Shown here in pieces: positions 1 through 8,533 of a stretch of DNA of 64,000 nt. How positions within the stretch are numbered: position 1 is the stretch's first letter; each line of letters opens with the position of its first letter. The DNA is from Prevotella sp. E15-22 (GTDB lineage: Bacteria; Bacteroidota; Bacteroidia; Bacteroidales; Bacteroidaceae). The stretch covers positions 2,232,001 through 2,296,000 of the forward strand of contig NZ_CP096247.1 in NCBI RefSeq assembly GCF_023204875.1. Direction: 5' to 3'. The translations under genes and the position numbers were made by a program. Below the pieces are notes generated by a model. That model had not been told where the DNA came from. It did not search any database and worked only from the letters and a program-made list of their open reading frames with translations.

Positions 1-261
1 ATAGTCATAGAACACATTATATGCAATGCGAAAGAGCCACGTTTGAAACGAGGCTATACCCTTGAACTGCGTGATGTGCTCGTAGGCTTTCAGGAACGTG
101 TCCTGTGCCAAGTCGTCGCTCAGCGTTTCGTTGCCCAACGTAAGGTTAAGCAGGAATCGGCGCACAGGCGACTGGTATTTCCTAACCAGTTGATCGAACG
201 CCCGCTGGTTGTGGAACACCGCCACCTGTGCTACAAGAGTGATATCGCTGAACGACTTCAT
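1..261 (-). CDS. RNA polymerase sigma factor, ECF type (N-terminal part, runs off the window)
   Basis: Reading the minus strand from an ATG at 261 gives 87 codons starting MKSFSDITLVAQV and continuing to the window edge. The segment has the sigma-70 region 2 pattern: NQRAFDQLVRKYQSPV, then the acidic LSDDLAQDTFLKAYEH helix, then FQTWLFRIAYNVFYDY. This is the core-binding and -10 recognition part of a small ECF sigma factor; the DNA-binding region 4 is outside the window. It starts 3 bases after the stop of the upstream DUF6249 membrane protein on the same strand, so the two are probably co-transcribed. That pairing (membrane protein plus ECF sigma factor) suggests envelope-stress or surface-related regulation, which is inference. 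The signal it responds to cannot be told from this fragment. Confidence 0.88.
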   Translation of the reverse strand, partial: MKSFSDITLVAQVAVFHNQRAFDQLVRKYQSPVRRFLLNLTLGNETLSDDLAQDTFLKAYEHITQFKGIASFQTWLFRIAYNVFYDY

Positions 262-264
262 TGA

Positions 265-948
265 TTACTTCTGTTCCTCTGAAGTTGTTTCTTCTCTGTT
301 CTGACGATAATATTGGTCACGCAATTCCTGCTCCTTTTTTCTCTTCATGACATTATGTCCAATGGCCATATTGCCAAAGCCCAATATCATCACAAAGCCA
401 CCGATGGCCAATCCCAGTCCATCAAGAATGAACCACAGCAGAAGGGCGAGACCAGCACCCACAAATACCTGCCTGATACCTTTGTTCCACAGATAATCGT
501 CGCCACCAGCACAAGGTGTTCCCATGGCATCCAAAGGGATCGTCTTACCATTCTTGATAGCCATCTCCATAAGTTTCATTTTCTCCCTGCGGTTCCTAAA
601 GACAAAATAGAGAATAATGCCTATCAAGGCCACAGGCGCTAATATAAAGATGATGATAAGCACCACAATCACAAAAAACATGCCACCGATGCCATCTAAC
701 AGCACATTCTCCACGCCCATCTTCTCCATCAGCGAGGTAGAGTTAGCATGTTCCCACTCATCCCAATCGTCCCAATCATCTGCATCGTCCCAGTTACCCA
801 TGGCAGCAGTCATGGCAGAATCGAGCGAGGTTGTGTCTGAATAGGCCACCACCTGACGGCTAGCAGAGTTCTTGGGTGCGGCCTGAACAGAAACGGCCAT
901 CACTTGAAAGGTGAATACAAGCGCTAAAGTCCATAAAATCTTTTTCAT
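265..948 (-). CDS. DUF6249-type membrane protein next to an ECF sigma factor
   Basis: The protein begins MKKILWTLALVFTFQVMAV, a signal peptide, followed by a short very acidic and Trp-rich stretch (DDADDWDDWDEWEH). A long hydrophobic helix follows (FFVIVVLIIIFILAPVALIG), then a basic segment NRREKMKLMEMAIKNGKTIP and two more hydrophobic helices near the C-terminus. The RREKMKLMEMAIKNGKTIP block is typical of the DUF6249 family of Bacteroidetes, which often sits beside sigma factors. The reading frame is open further upstream, over the rsmF promoter and coding region, but ATG codons at 948 and 954 fit the signal peptide. I chose 948; 954 adds only Met-Asp. It ends 3 bases before the sigma-factor start. 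Function is unknown; a sensor or regulator of that sigma factor is only a guess from position. Confidence 0.75.
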   Translation of the reverse strand: MKKILWTLALVFTFQVMAVSVQAAPKNSASRQVVAYSDTTSLDSAMTAAMGNWDDADDWDDWDEWEHANSTSLMEKMGVENVLLDGIGGMFFVIVVLIIIFILAPVALIGIILYFVFRNRREKMKLMEMAIKNGKTIPLDAMGTPCAGGDDYLWNKGIRQVFVGAGLALLLWFILDGLGLAIGGFVMILGFGNMAIGHNVMKRKKEQELRDQYYRQNREETTSEEQK

Positions 949-1004
949 ATCCATATCCTTTTTTGTTTTATTTCCGTATGTTTGACGTATCTTTTTCCTA
1001 ATAA

Positions 1005-1036
1005 GTTGCAAAGGTGCGTTTTTTTTTTTAATTTTG
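1005..1036 (+). promoter_or_regulatory. Promoter of the rsmF-like gene (TTG ... TAATTTTG)
   Basis: TAATTTTG at 1029-1036 matches the Bacteroidetes -7 box TAnnTTTG, with GTTG 20 bases upstream. The ATG at 1046 lies only 9 bases past the box, so the message would have almost no leader. A run of A/T between the boxes is shared with a weaker opposite-strand box (CACCTTTG on the minus strand near 1007-1014) that could serve the DUF6249 gene. Confidence 0.5.
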
Positions 1037-1045
1037 CAAGCAATT

Positions 1046-2308
1046 ATGCAATTACCTGCAGAATTCATACAGACCACAGAGGCCTTGATGGGCCGCGAAC
1101 GCTTCGAACAATACCTGCATTCGTTCGAAGAAGACACCCCAGTGAGCATACGTCTGAACCCCAAGAAGACATCGGCAGAAAGATGTCTGAAGGATGATAT
1201 GGTGCCTGTTCCATGGTGTCGCAATGCCTTCTATCTGAAAAGCAGACCCAACTTCACGTTCGATCCGCTGTTTCATGCCGGATGCTATTATGTTCAGGAA
1301 GCCGCATCCATGTTTCTCGACCAGGCCTTGCGCCAGCATCTGCCGAATACCGTTAACATGGCACTTGACCTTTGTGCAGCACCAGGCGGCAAGTCAACCC
1401 TCCTGCGTGCAGTATTACCAGAGGAATGCGTGCTCTATAGTAATGAGCCCATGCGCAACAGGGCCAGCATTTTGCTGGAGAATGTCCAAAAGTGGGGCTA
1501 TGCTAACCATCACGTCACGAACCTCTTTCCCAAGGACTATCGGAAGTCAAAGATGAAGTTCGACGTGATTCTGTGTGATGTTCCCTGCTCGGGCGAAGGC
1601 ATGTTTCGCAAAGACGAGGCCACCATCAAGGAATGGAGCACACAAAACGTGGAGAAATGCTGGCAGTTACAACGTGACATTGTGAGTGAAGCCTGGCAGT
1701 GCCTCAACGAAGGTGGCTTACTTATATATAGTACGTGTACCTTTAATACAAAGGAAAACGAGGAGAACGTCCGTTGGATGATGGAAGAACTGGGTGCCAA
1801 GGTACTGCCCGTTGACACCAAGACGGAATGGAACATCACTGGTTCGCTACTCGATGGTTTCAACGAACCCGTATATCGCTTTATCCCAGGCATTACACGA
1901 AGCGAGGGACTCTTCATGTGTGTCCTTCAGAAACAACAGTACCAAGATGAGTACCAAACTTTGGTAGCGTCAGTACCAAGCCTTGGTAGCCAGGCTACCA
2001 AGCGTCGGTACTCAGGCTACCAAGGCTTGGTAGCCACACTACCAAGGCTTGGTAGTGAGGATACCAAAAGTGGGTACCCACAATACCCATTATCTTATCA
2101 ACAGGCAATGGCCTATCTGCGTCACGAAGCTATTATGTTATCACCTGACACGCCTCGCGGACTGGTGGAGGTATGCTTCATGAATCACCCACTTGGTTTG
2201 GTAAAAAACATTGGGAACCGTGCCAACAACCTCTATCCTAAGGAATGGCGCATCAAGACAACGCACGTACCTCAGGACTACGAGCCTGTGCTTCGTTTCA
2301 TGGACTAA
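1046..2308 (+). CDS. rsmF: 16S rRNA cytosine-C5 methyltransferase, RsmF/RsmB (NOL1/NOP2/Sun) family, with a repeat-derived linker
   Basis: This is an S-adenosylmethionine-dependent RNA m5C methyltransferase. Visible motifs are the SAM-binding LCAAPGGKST, DVILCDVPCSGEGMFRKD with the PC catalytic motif, and YSTCTFNTKENEENV with the second cysteine motif. An N-terminal substrate-binding part precedes them, and a C-terminal part (GLVEVCFMNHPLGLVKNIGNRANNLYPKEWRIK) resembles the RsmF C-terminal RNA-binding domain. The open frame can begin at a TTG at 1034, but that codon lies inside the promoter -7 box, so I use the ATG at 1046. Between the methyltransferase core and the C-terminal domain, about 50 residues are encoded by six exact-period copies of a 22-bp palindromic repeat (1952-2076). 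The gene overlaps the 3' end of the convergent glycosidase gene by 11 bases. The exact rRNA target position cannot be read from the sequence. Confidence 0.88.
   Translation: MQLPAEFIQTTEALMGRERFEQYLHSFEEDTPVSIRLNPKKTSAERCLKDDMVPVPWCRNAFYLKSRPNFTFDPLFHAGCYYVQEAASMFLDQALRQHLPNTVNMALDLCAAPGGKSTLLRAVLPEECVLYSNEPMRNRASILLENVQKWGYANHHVTNLFPKDYRKSKMKFDVILCDVPCSGEGMFRKDEATIKEWSTQNVEKCWQLQRDIVSEAWQCLNEGGLLIYSTCTFNTKENEENVRWMMEELGAKVLPVDTKTEWNITGSLLDGFNEPVYRFIPGITRSEGLFMCVLQKQQYQDEYQTLVASVPSLGSQATKRRYSGYQGLVATLPRLGSEDTKSGYPQYPLSYQQAMAYLRHEAIMLSPDTPRGLVEVCFMNHPLGLVKNIGNRANNLYPKEWRIKTTHVPQDYEPVLRFMD
1952..2076. repeat. 22-bp palindromic repeat array (TACCAA-N3-TTGGTA) inside rsmF
   Basis: Six units start at 1952, 1974, 1996, 2018, 2040 and 2062, exactly 22 bases apart. 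Each is a 15-bp inverted repeat TACCAA-N3-TTGGTA followed by 7 variable bases; the third and sixth units carry one mismatch. A lone TACCAA at 1940 and a TACC at 2084 look like decayed edge units. Because 22 is not a multiple of 3, three units (66 bases) code for one 22-residue protein period. The same repeat occurs in an intergenic array at 46104-46298. Confidence 0.9.
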
Positions 2309-5156
2309 CCCTTTGCGTAAAATCATCGAACGAGGCCTTTCCACTGTTTCCATAGCAGAAAAGTCCCACACGGATGCCTTTCCAATAGCCAGAACGCATG
2401 GGGAAGGCATCGCCTACTTTTACGAAATGAATTCCATCGGTGCTATAGAAGAACTGATGCCTATTGGCCACACAATCATTTTGAACGCGCACCCAGAGCT
2501 TCTGGAACTTGCCCTTTTGGATGACCTCGCGCTGTCCTTGAGACTCAACAAAGACACCTTCTTTACACAAGCCAATGCCCCTGAAGTATTTCCCACTACA
2601 ACAAAGACCAGCATAACAATGGCCCGCAATGGTGAGCAATGTGGTACTCTCACTCTGATAGCCCACAACTTTCTGCGTTAGCATATTTCGACAGAGTTTC
2701 AAACTGTCGGCAGGAAGGGCTTTCAGCGTCAACCAACCCTTTTTCTCCTTCAGGCTCCAATGAGTGTCAACAGAATTGTGGTTCCACTGCCATTGCAGTC
2801 CCAGGTCAGTTCCATTGAAGTCGTCAGCAGTCTGGGGCAGGAATGCTGACGACGATGCTATGGGCTTTTGCCATTCCGCCACAGGTTCACCAACACCATT
2901 GCCGTCATAGTCTACACCCATCAGGGGCCAATCGTCCTGCCAGCGAACGGGTTGCAAGTGGACCACACGCCCTAAGACTGGCGTCTCCTGAAAATGATAA
3001 AACCACCAACTGCCGTCAGGAGCATCGACCAGAGCGCCCTGATGAGGACCATTAACATTGGTAGAGCCCTGTTCCAGCACGATTTTCCGTTCGTATGGTC
3101 CATAGATATTTTTTGAGCGAAGCACCGTTTGCCATCCTGAGGTAACACCTCCCTCTGGAATAACCAGATAGTAATAGCCATGGCGTTTTAGGAATTTAGT
3201 ACCTTCGGCCACAGGCCCCTCATAGACAGTGATGCCGTCGTCAAGCAGTTGCCTGCCGTCGGCCGACATACGGTGAATGATGATGGGACCTGCGCCATAG
3301 CGACTACGGCCAAGATATGCACTGCCGTCCTCATCCCAGAAAGGACATGGGTCTTCCCACTTCTCCACACGCTTAACCAGATGCAAAGGGGCCCAAGGTC
3401 CATGCGGATCTTTCGCCGTGCTCATATAAAGACCTTCTTCTGGGGTACAGAAATAGACGTAGTAGAGGCCGTCGTGATAGCGAATAGCAGGCGCCCACGA
3501 ACCACCTGCATAGTGTTTATTATCATCCCATCCTGGTGCATCGAAACGATGGTATATCTGACTGATATACTGCCAGTTGACCATATCTTCAGACTCCAGC
3601 ACCTGCATGCCCAGGAAATGAAAATCGGAGGCGACCATATAATATTTCTCACCTACGCGGATAACGTCAGGGTCTGAGAAATCAATATTAAGCACAGGGT
3701 TACGGTAGGTGCCGTCGCCCTGATCGCCCCACCCCTCGGCATCCACACGAACAAAGTCCGGACGGGCATCGGGGGCTTCCGTTCTGACTTCGACGTTATC
3801 GAAGTGTATATGACGGGTGTGACGCAGATAAAAACCCTTGGCAGGCAGGTTGCCCCACATCGTAGCCTCTGGGTAGGCCTTTTCTTTCTCATTGACAATG
3901 GAATCATTGATGGCTTTGAGGTCACCTTCTTTCACGCCTCCCTGATGATGGATGGAGATATTCGAGAGCCACACGTTGCGCACAGGATAGCCAGGCAGAC
4001 CTGTGATAGAACAGCCCACAGCACCTGCATTTCGAATCTGAAAGTTATCCAAACGGATACCGTCGATACGGCCCACGTGGTCAATAGGAATCAGTTCTGA
4101 AATGGTATCATCATTGCCTTTTCCACTTAGTCCTTTGGCTGTTTCTCTCAGTTGATAGCCTCGTCCGCGATTGCCCAAGCGAATGAAGATGGGCGACTCA
4201 GTGCCTTCAACGGTGAAGTCTGAAGCACTGACATTCTCGAGCAAGCCACCATCAACAATCTCGAGCGAGAGGGCGGAAGTGCCTATTTTCGAAGGAGCGC
4301 CAAAGAACTGACTGGACTGGTCGCTACTGGGTTTCACCACAATACCACTGATATTGATATTGCGGAAGCCACCGTTGGTCTCTGTGCCCAGCTTCACGGC
4401 ATTGCAATGACTGGATATCACGCAGTCGCTAATAAGAATATTCTCGCAAAGACGGGGCGAGGTACTCTTCAGTGCGATACCATCATCGTCGCTGTCGGCC
4501 ATGACACCCCTGACGATGACCTCATGACAGCCATCGATATCGACTGCATCGTTGTTATAGTTGTTGCGATTGAATACCTTGATGCCGTCTATTCTCACAC
4601 GGTCGCAAGCCAGGTAGTGCTGCATCCAGCAACCAGAGTTCTTGAGGGTAACATCTTTGATAATGATGTCCTGACTCTGGATAAAACGAATGAGATGTGG
4701 ACGAGTGATACCCTCATCGTTCCAAGTGAGTTTTTTGAAGGCGCGTCCTCGTCCGTCGATGGTGCCAAAGCCATCAATCACTACATTCTTCACCTTATCG
4801 GCATAGATCAACTGAATGGTTGATGTCTGTGTGCGCAATGAGATGTAGTCGGACTTCATCGGCAGGTAGTCCTTCAGGTCTGTACTGCCATAGAGCGTAG
4901 CCCCTTGTTCAAGGTAGAGGTGAACGTCAGACTTCAATACGATGGAACCTATCTTATACTGGCCCGTGGGCACCACCACTCTGCCGCCTCCCGCCTTCGC
5001 ACAGTCGTCTATCGCCTGCTGCACGGCTTTCGTACTGAGCACCGTGGTATCCGCCTTTGCACCATACGCCACAATATTATAATCGCGTGCCTCTGCCTTT
5101 CCTGCCCATATCGACAGGACGAGCATAGCCATCAAAAAAGGTTTCCTCATCATCAT
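2298..5156 (-). CDS. Two-domain glycoside hydrolase: GH28-type N-terminus fused to GH43-type C-terminus
   Basis: A 952-aa secreted enzyme beginning with the signal peptide MMMRKPFLMAMLVLSIWAGKAEA. Residues ~25-470 are a right-handed beta-helix of the GH28/pectin-degrading type. NNDAVDIDG and DSDDDGIALKS correspond to the GH28 catalytic aspartate motifs, and SSHCNAVKLGTETNGG fills the next conserved position. From about residue 485 a five-bladed GH43 domain follows: NPVLNIDFSDPDVIRVGEKY holds the base aspartate and YYYLVIPEGGVTSGWQ the acid glutamate. A C-terminal beta-sandwich ends the protein. GH43 enzymes act mostly as arabinofuranosidases or xylosidases. The combination points to pectin or arabinan/rhamnogalacturonan side-chain breakdown, probably in the periplasm or at the cell surface (inference). 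It is transcribed from a good promoter at 5175-5205, and its 3' end overlaps rsmF by 11 bases. No SusC/SusD pair is visible next to it. Confidence 0.87.
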   Translation of the reverse strand: MMMRKPFLMAMLVLSIWAGKAEARDYNIVAYGAKADTTVLSTKAVQQAIDDCAKAGGGRVVVPTGQYKIGSIVLKSDVHLYLEQGATLYGSTDLKDYLPMKSDYISLRTQTSTIQLIYADKVKNVVIDGFGTIDGRGRAFKKLTWNDEGITRPHLIRFIQSQDIIIKDVTLKNSGCWMQHYLACDRVRIDGIKVFNRNNYNNDAVDIDGCHEVIVRGVMADSDDDGIALKSTSPRLCENILISDCVISSHCNAVKLGTETNGGFRNINISGIVVKPSSDQSSQFFGAPSKIGTSALSLEIVDGGLLENVSASDFTVEGTESPIFIRLGNRGRGYQLRETAKGLSGKGNDDTISELIPIDHVGRIDGIRLDNFQIRNAGAVGCSITGLPGYPVRNVWLSNISIHHQGGVKEGDLKAINDSIVNEKEKAYPEATMWGNLPAKGFYLRHTRHIHFDNVEVRTEAPDARPDFVRVDAEGWGDQGDGTYRNPVLNIDFSDPDVIRVGEKYYMVASDFHFLGMQVLESEDMVNWQYISQIYHRFDAPGWDDNKHYAGGSWAPAIRYHDGLYYVYFCTPEEGLYMSTAKDPHGPWAPLHLVKRVEKWEDPCPFWDEDGSAYLGRSRYGAGPIIIHRMSADGRQLLDDGITVYEGPVAEGTKFLKRHGYYYLVIPEGGVTSGWQTVLRSKNIYGPYERKIVLEQGSTNVNGPHQGALVDAPDGSWWFYHFQETPVLGRVVHLQPVRWQDDWPLMGVDYDGNGVGEPVAEWQKPIASSSAFLPQTADDFNGTDLGLQWQWNHNSVDTHWSLKEKKGWLTLKALPADSLKLCRNMLTQKVVGYQSESTTLLTIAGHCYAGLCCSGKYFRGIGLCKEGVFVESQGQREVIQKGKFQKLWVRVQNDCVANRHQFFYSTDGIHFVKVGDAFPMRSGYWKGIRVGLFCYGNSGKASFDDFTQRVSP

Positions 5157-5174
5157 AGTTTTGGTTTATGTGTG

Positions 5175-5205
5175 CAAAGATAGTATTAAACAAAAGAAAT
5201 GCAAA
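5175..5205 (-). promoter_or_regulatory. Promoter of the GH28-GH43 gene
   Basis: On the minus strand, TTTG (5205-5202), 19 bases, then TATCTTTG (5182-5175), a full match to the Bacteroidetes consensus, 18 bases upstream of the ATG at 5156. Confidence 0.72.
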
Positions 5206-5259
5206 AGAAAAACGAACTTTTCTCTTGCATTTCTTATCGAAAATTGTTTTTATAATTAC

Positions 5260-5970
5260 TTACTCCTCTACGATTGGATAAAGTTCGATGAACTCACCCT
5301 GATGGTTTTGTCCGTCATTAATCAGTTCGGCAGTTTTCTGACCTACTGTCTCGATATCGTGGAAACCAGGCAGAGACATATTGCCATTCAGGTCGGTGGT
5401 GGTAGGACCTGGATGTACTGAGAAAATCTCTACGGACGTTTTGCTCTGCTGGAATTCTATAGCCATCACCCCCATCATGGCATTCTGGGCTGCCTTACTG
5501 GCTACATAAGCCAACGGATGCCAGTAGGGACTGATTTCTGAAGGCACGGTGATATTCACGATGCGACCATTGTTGCTGGTCAATATTGGGAGCAGGGCTT
5601 TCGTCAGCGCCCATGTGCCAATGAAGTTCACGTCCAGTGTCTCGCGAATATCGCTCAACTCCGTATGAGCACTATCCACACTCATATCGCCAGGAATGCC
5701 GGCATTGTTGACAAGGAGTGAAAGGCCAGGATATTTCTCACTGATTTCCTTTGCCGCCTGACTGACACCATTCAGGTCCTTCAGTTCGATATTCACATAG
5801 CCCAACACATTGATGCCTGCTGCCTTCAGTTCGCTGATAGCCTTTTCTGCACGCTGCTCGTTGCGCGCACCAAGAATCACGTTCCATCCGCTTAATCCCA
5901 GATGCTTTGCAATGCCAAAGCCGATGCCCTTGTTGGCACCTGTCACCAAAACAATCTTTTCGTTTGCCAT
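5260..5970 (-). CDS. Short-chain dehydrogenase/reductase (SDR)
   Basis: A 236-aa classical SDR. The cofactor motif TGANKGIGFGIAKHLG is at the N-terminus, NNAG appears as LLVNNAGIPGD, and the catalytic YxxxK is YVASK within LAYVASKAAQNAMMGV. These indicate a Rossmann-fold, NAD(P)H-dependent oxidoreductase acting on a small carbonyl or hydroxyl substrate in the cytoplasm. The substrate cannot be assigned. The gene stands alone on the minus strand between the glycosidase (ends at the opposite side of its own promoter) and the divergent thyA. A weak promoter pair (TTTG, 21 bases, TTCCTTTG) lies upstream on its strand, near 6006-6038. Confidence 0.85.
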   Translation of the reverse strand: MANEKIVLVTGANKGIGFGIAKHLGLSGWNVILGARNEQRAEKAISELKAAGINVLGYVNIELKDLNGVSQAAKEISEKYPGLSLLVNNAGIPGDMSVDSAHTELSDIRETLDVNFIGTWALTKALLPILTSNNGRIVNITVPSEISPYWHPLAYVASKAAQNAMMGVMAIEFQQSKTSVEIFSVHPGPTTTDLNGNMSLPGFHDIETVGQKTAELINDGQNHQGEFIELYPIVEE

Positions 5971-6099
5971 TTCTTTGTTTCTGAATTAAAAAACTTACTG
6001 CAAAGGAACTCATTTCTCACTGCACCACCAAACATTGTTCCTATCATGCAAAAAAGAACTGCAATTTGGCTAAGTTAAATGAAATAAATGCCTTTTTGT

Positions 6100-6130
6100 T
6101 TTGCATTTCAATTGCTTTGCACTACCTTTG
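6100..6130 (+). promoter_or_regulatory. Promoter of thyA
   Basis: TTTG at 6100-6103, 19 bases, TACCTTTG at 6123-6130: a perfect Bacteroidetes promoter, 23 bases upstream of the thyA ATG at 6154. Confidence 0.75.
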
Positions 6131-6153
6131 TACCATAAAAACAAAAAACTTAA

Positions 6154-6948
6154 ATGAAACAATACCTTGACATACTGGACCGTATACTGAAAGAAGGAAC
6201 GCAGAAAGGCGATCGCACTGGTACGGGCACATTGAGCGTCTTTGGCACACAGAGTCGTTATGACCTGAGCAAGGGTTTCCCTCTGCTCACCACAAAGAAG
6301 TTGCATCTGAAGTCTATTATCTATGAGTTGCTGTGGTTTCTGAATGGCGACACAAACGTGAAGTACCTTCAGGACAACGGTGTAAGAATCTGGAACGAGT
6401 GGGCCGATGAGAATGGTGAGCTGGGGCCTGTCTATGGACATCAGTGGCGTTCATGGCCCGACTACGACGGAGGCACGATAGATCAGATAAAATATGTGGT
6501 GGATCAGATTAAGAACAACCCCAATTCGCGTCGTATGATTGTGTCGGCATGGAACGTGGCTGAAGTGAATAAGATGGCGTTGCCTCCCTGTCACACAATC
6601 TTCCAGTTCTATGTAGCTGATGGCAAGTTGTCATTACAGCTCTATCAGCGTAGTGCAGATACCTTCTTGGGTGTACCCTTCAATATCGCATCGTATGCCC
6701 TATTGTGTATGATGATGGCGCAGGTATGCGGATTAAAACCTGGTGAGTTCATTCATACCACAGGCGACACGCATCTGTATCTAAACCACCTGGAGCAGGC
6801 CCGCCTTCAACTGACACGCGAGCCACGACCACTGCCCACAATGAAGATTAATCCAGATGTGAAGAGCATCTTCGACTTTAAGTACGAGGACTTCCAATTG
6901 GAAGGCTACGATCCGTGGCCCCACATCAAGGCAGAGGTATCTGTTTAA
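6154..6948 (+). CDS. thyA: Thymidylate synthase (ThyA)
   Basis: Converts dUMP plus methylene-tetrahydrofolate to dTMP plus dihydrofolate. The 264-aa length equals the E. coli enzyme. Recognisable blocks are [19 protein letters not shown] near the N-terminus (phosphate-binding Arg), the catalytic-cysteine segment [13 protein letters not shown] with Cys at about residue 146, [20 protein letters not shown], and the C-terminal [14 protein letters not shown]. It is the first gene of a plus-strand group with a kinase-like gene and folA, which regenerates tetrahydrofolate from the dihydrofolate that ThyA releases. The gap to the next gene is 49 bases. Confidence 0.98.
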   Translation: MKQYLDILDRILKEGTQKGDRTGTGTLSVFGTQSRYDLSKGFPLLTTKKLHLKSIIYELLWFLNGDTNVKYLQDNGVRIWNEWADENGELGPVYGHQWRSWPDYDGGTIDQIKYVVDQIKNNPNSRRMIVSAWNVAEVNKMALPPCHTIFQFYVADGKLSLQLYQRSADTFLGVPFNIASYALLCMMMAQVCGLKPGEFIHTTGDTHLYLNHLEQARLQLTREPRPLPTMKINPDVKSIFDFKYEDFQLEGYDPWPHIKAEVSV

Positions 6949-6997
6949 ATTTAAAATGTAACGAAAATGACAATTTATAATTTAACATCATATTGCC

Positions 6998-8497
6998 ATG
7001 AATAAGAGAATCTTTGTTATACTTTTCGGTCTGCTCGTTTGCGGTATTATCAGCGCACAGGAAAAGAGCGAGTTGCAGAAACAAGCCGAGGCTGTTGATG
7101 CTAGTCAGAACATAGCGAAGGCACGTTCTTTGTATATCCATGCCTTCAACGATTATGCCAGCAAAGGCCAAACCAAGCTGGGAGTAGAGTGTGGCGTTAA
7201 GGGCGCTGCCATGTACTATAAGGAAAATTTCTACAAAGAAGCTTTCGACCTGCTGCGTCGTATTGATCAGGTGATTAATGCCGACTCCAAATTGGCAAAC
7301 AGCGAGAAGGCTGCCATGCACTATCTGGCAACCAAGGAACGCATGCAGATGTACATGAAGATGAGAAGAAGCGAGAGTGCAAAAGACCAGCTCAACATTT
7401 TGGAGGGACTTACCAGACAAGCTGGTGACGAGAGCATTGACAACGACCTGCTGTATAGCAAAGCTATCTTCTATTACACTTTCGGCCAGAATGCTCAGGG
7501 CAATGCAGTGTTCCAAGAGATGGCTGCCAAGCTCACAGCATCAAAGGAATACGATAAGGTTGACGAGGTATATCAGACGCTGATAGCTAATGGTCGTCGT
7601 TCTGGCAATGCCAACATGGTGGCCCAGTCGTATAGCAACTATATTGCTTGGAAAGACTCTGCCAATGCCATGAAGGTGGCCGATCAGATTGGCGCTTTGA
7701 ATAAGCAGATTGCCGACCACGAGGCCACTATCGAAGAGAAAGACAGTTCACTGGCCAGCCGACAGGCCATCATCATCAGTCTTGGCGTTCTGGCAGCCAT
7801 CCTGGCAGGTGCGTTGGTGGTGGGTACCATCATCCTGCTGCGCTTCATCGTATTGACACGCAAGCAGAAGAAAACGATTCAGTTGGCCAACGAGACCAAT
7901 GCTCTGAAGGCTAAGTTTATCAGTAATATCTCGTCTCACCTGGAACCAAGCCTTAAGAAGTTGGATGCTAACAATGCCAACGTAAAGGCTATGCTCAACT
8001 TTACCAGTCATATTCAAACATTGTCTGAGTTGGAGAACACCCCTCAAGAGGCTGTGGTACTGGAAGAGACACAGATTCACCCGTTCTGCGAGTCTATCAT
8101 GGAACAAATCAAGGATAAAGTGAAGAGCAATGTCTCTCTGTCGGTGAATGCTCAGAAGATGAGTGTTAGCATCAACAAAGACTATGTCACACACATTCTG
8201 CTCCACTTGCTGAACAATGCTGCAAAATACACATCAGAGGAAGGTGTTATCAGTCTGGAGTTTAAGAAACGCAGTCCACACACCTATCAGTTCCTTGTAT
8301 CAAACACGGGCGAGGCAATTCCCGAAGAGAAACGTGATGACCTGTTCAAGCCGTTTGTAGAGATGCATGATCTGACCAAGGGTGATGGTTTGGGCCTGCC
8401 CATTTGCAAACAGATGGCACTAAAGATGAATGGTGATTTGGAACTTGATCCTAAGTTCACCAAAGGAACGCGATTTGTTTTAGACCTGCACGTATAA
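6998..8497 (+). CDS. Membrane-anchored histidine-kinase-like protein with a helical-repeat sensor domain
   Basis: A 499-aa protein. Residues 1-20 are a signal peptide (ending CGIISAQ). Residues ~25-235 are helical and TPR-like and would sit in the periplasm. A coiled-coil stretch leads to one transmembrane helix at ~255-285. The cytoplasmic part carries the HATPase domain: N box ILLHLLNNAAKYTSEEG and G box GDGLGLPICKQMALKMNG. The H box is unusual: FISNISSHLEPSLKKL has a histidine but not the usual HELRTPL spacing, so autophosphorylation is uncertain. No response regulator is adjacent. Similar TPR plus HATPase proteins are common in Bacteroidetes. Its position between thyA and folA suggests shared transcription but gives no clear functional link. 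Confidence 0.8.
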   Translation: MNKRIFVILFGLLVCGIISAQEKSELQKQAEAVDASQNIAKARSLYIHAFNDYASKGQTKLGVECGVKGAAMYYKENFYKEAFDLLRRIDQVINADSKLANSEKAAMHYLATKERMQMYMKMRRSESAKDQLNILEGLTRQAGDESIDNDLLYSKAIFYYTFGQNAQGNAVFQEMAAKLTASKEYDKVDEVYQTLIANGRRSGNANMVAQSYSNYIAWKDSANAMKVADQIGALNKQIADHEATIEEKDSSLASRQAIIISLGVLAAILAGALVVGTIILLRFIVLTRKQKKTIQLANETNALKAKFISNISSHLEPSLKKLDANNANVKAMLNFTSHIQTLSELENTPQEAVVLEETQIHPFCESIMEQIKDKVKSNVSLSVNAQKMSVSINKDYVTHILLHLLNNAAKYTSEEGVISLEFKKRSPHTYQFLVSNTGEAIPEEKRDDLFKPFVEMHDLTKGDGLGLPICKQMALKMNGDLELDPKFTKGTRFVLDLHV

Positions 8498-8533
8498 TGA
8501 TGCTTTGCGCATAAAAAAACTACGCATAGAAAA

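Noticed and set aside
1034..1045. Earlier TTG start for rsmF
   Set aside because: The TTG is part of the -7 box and upstream of the expected transcription start.
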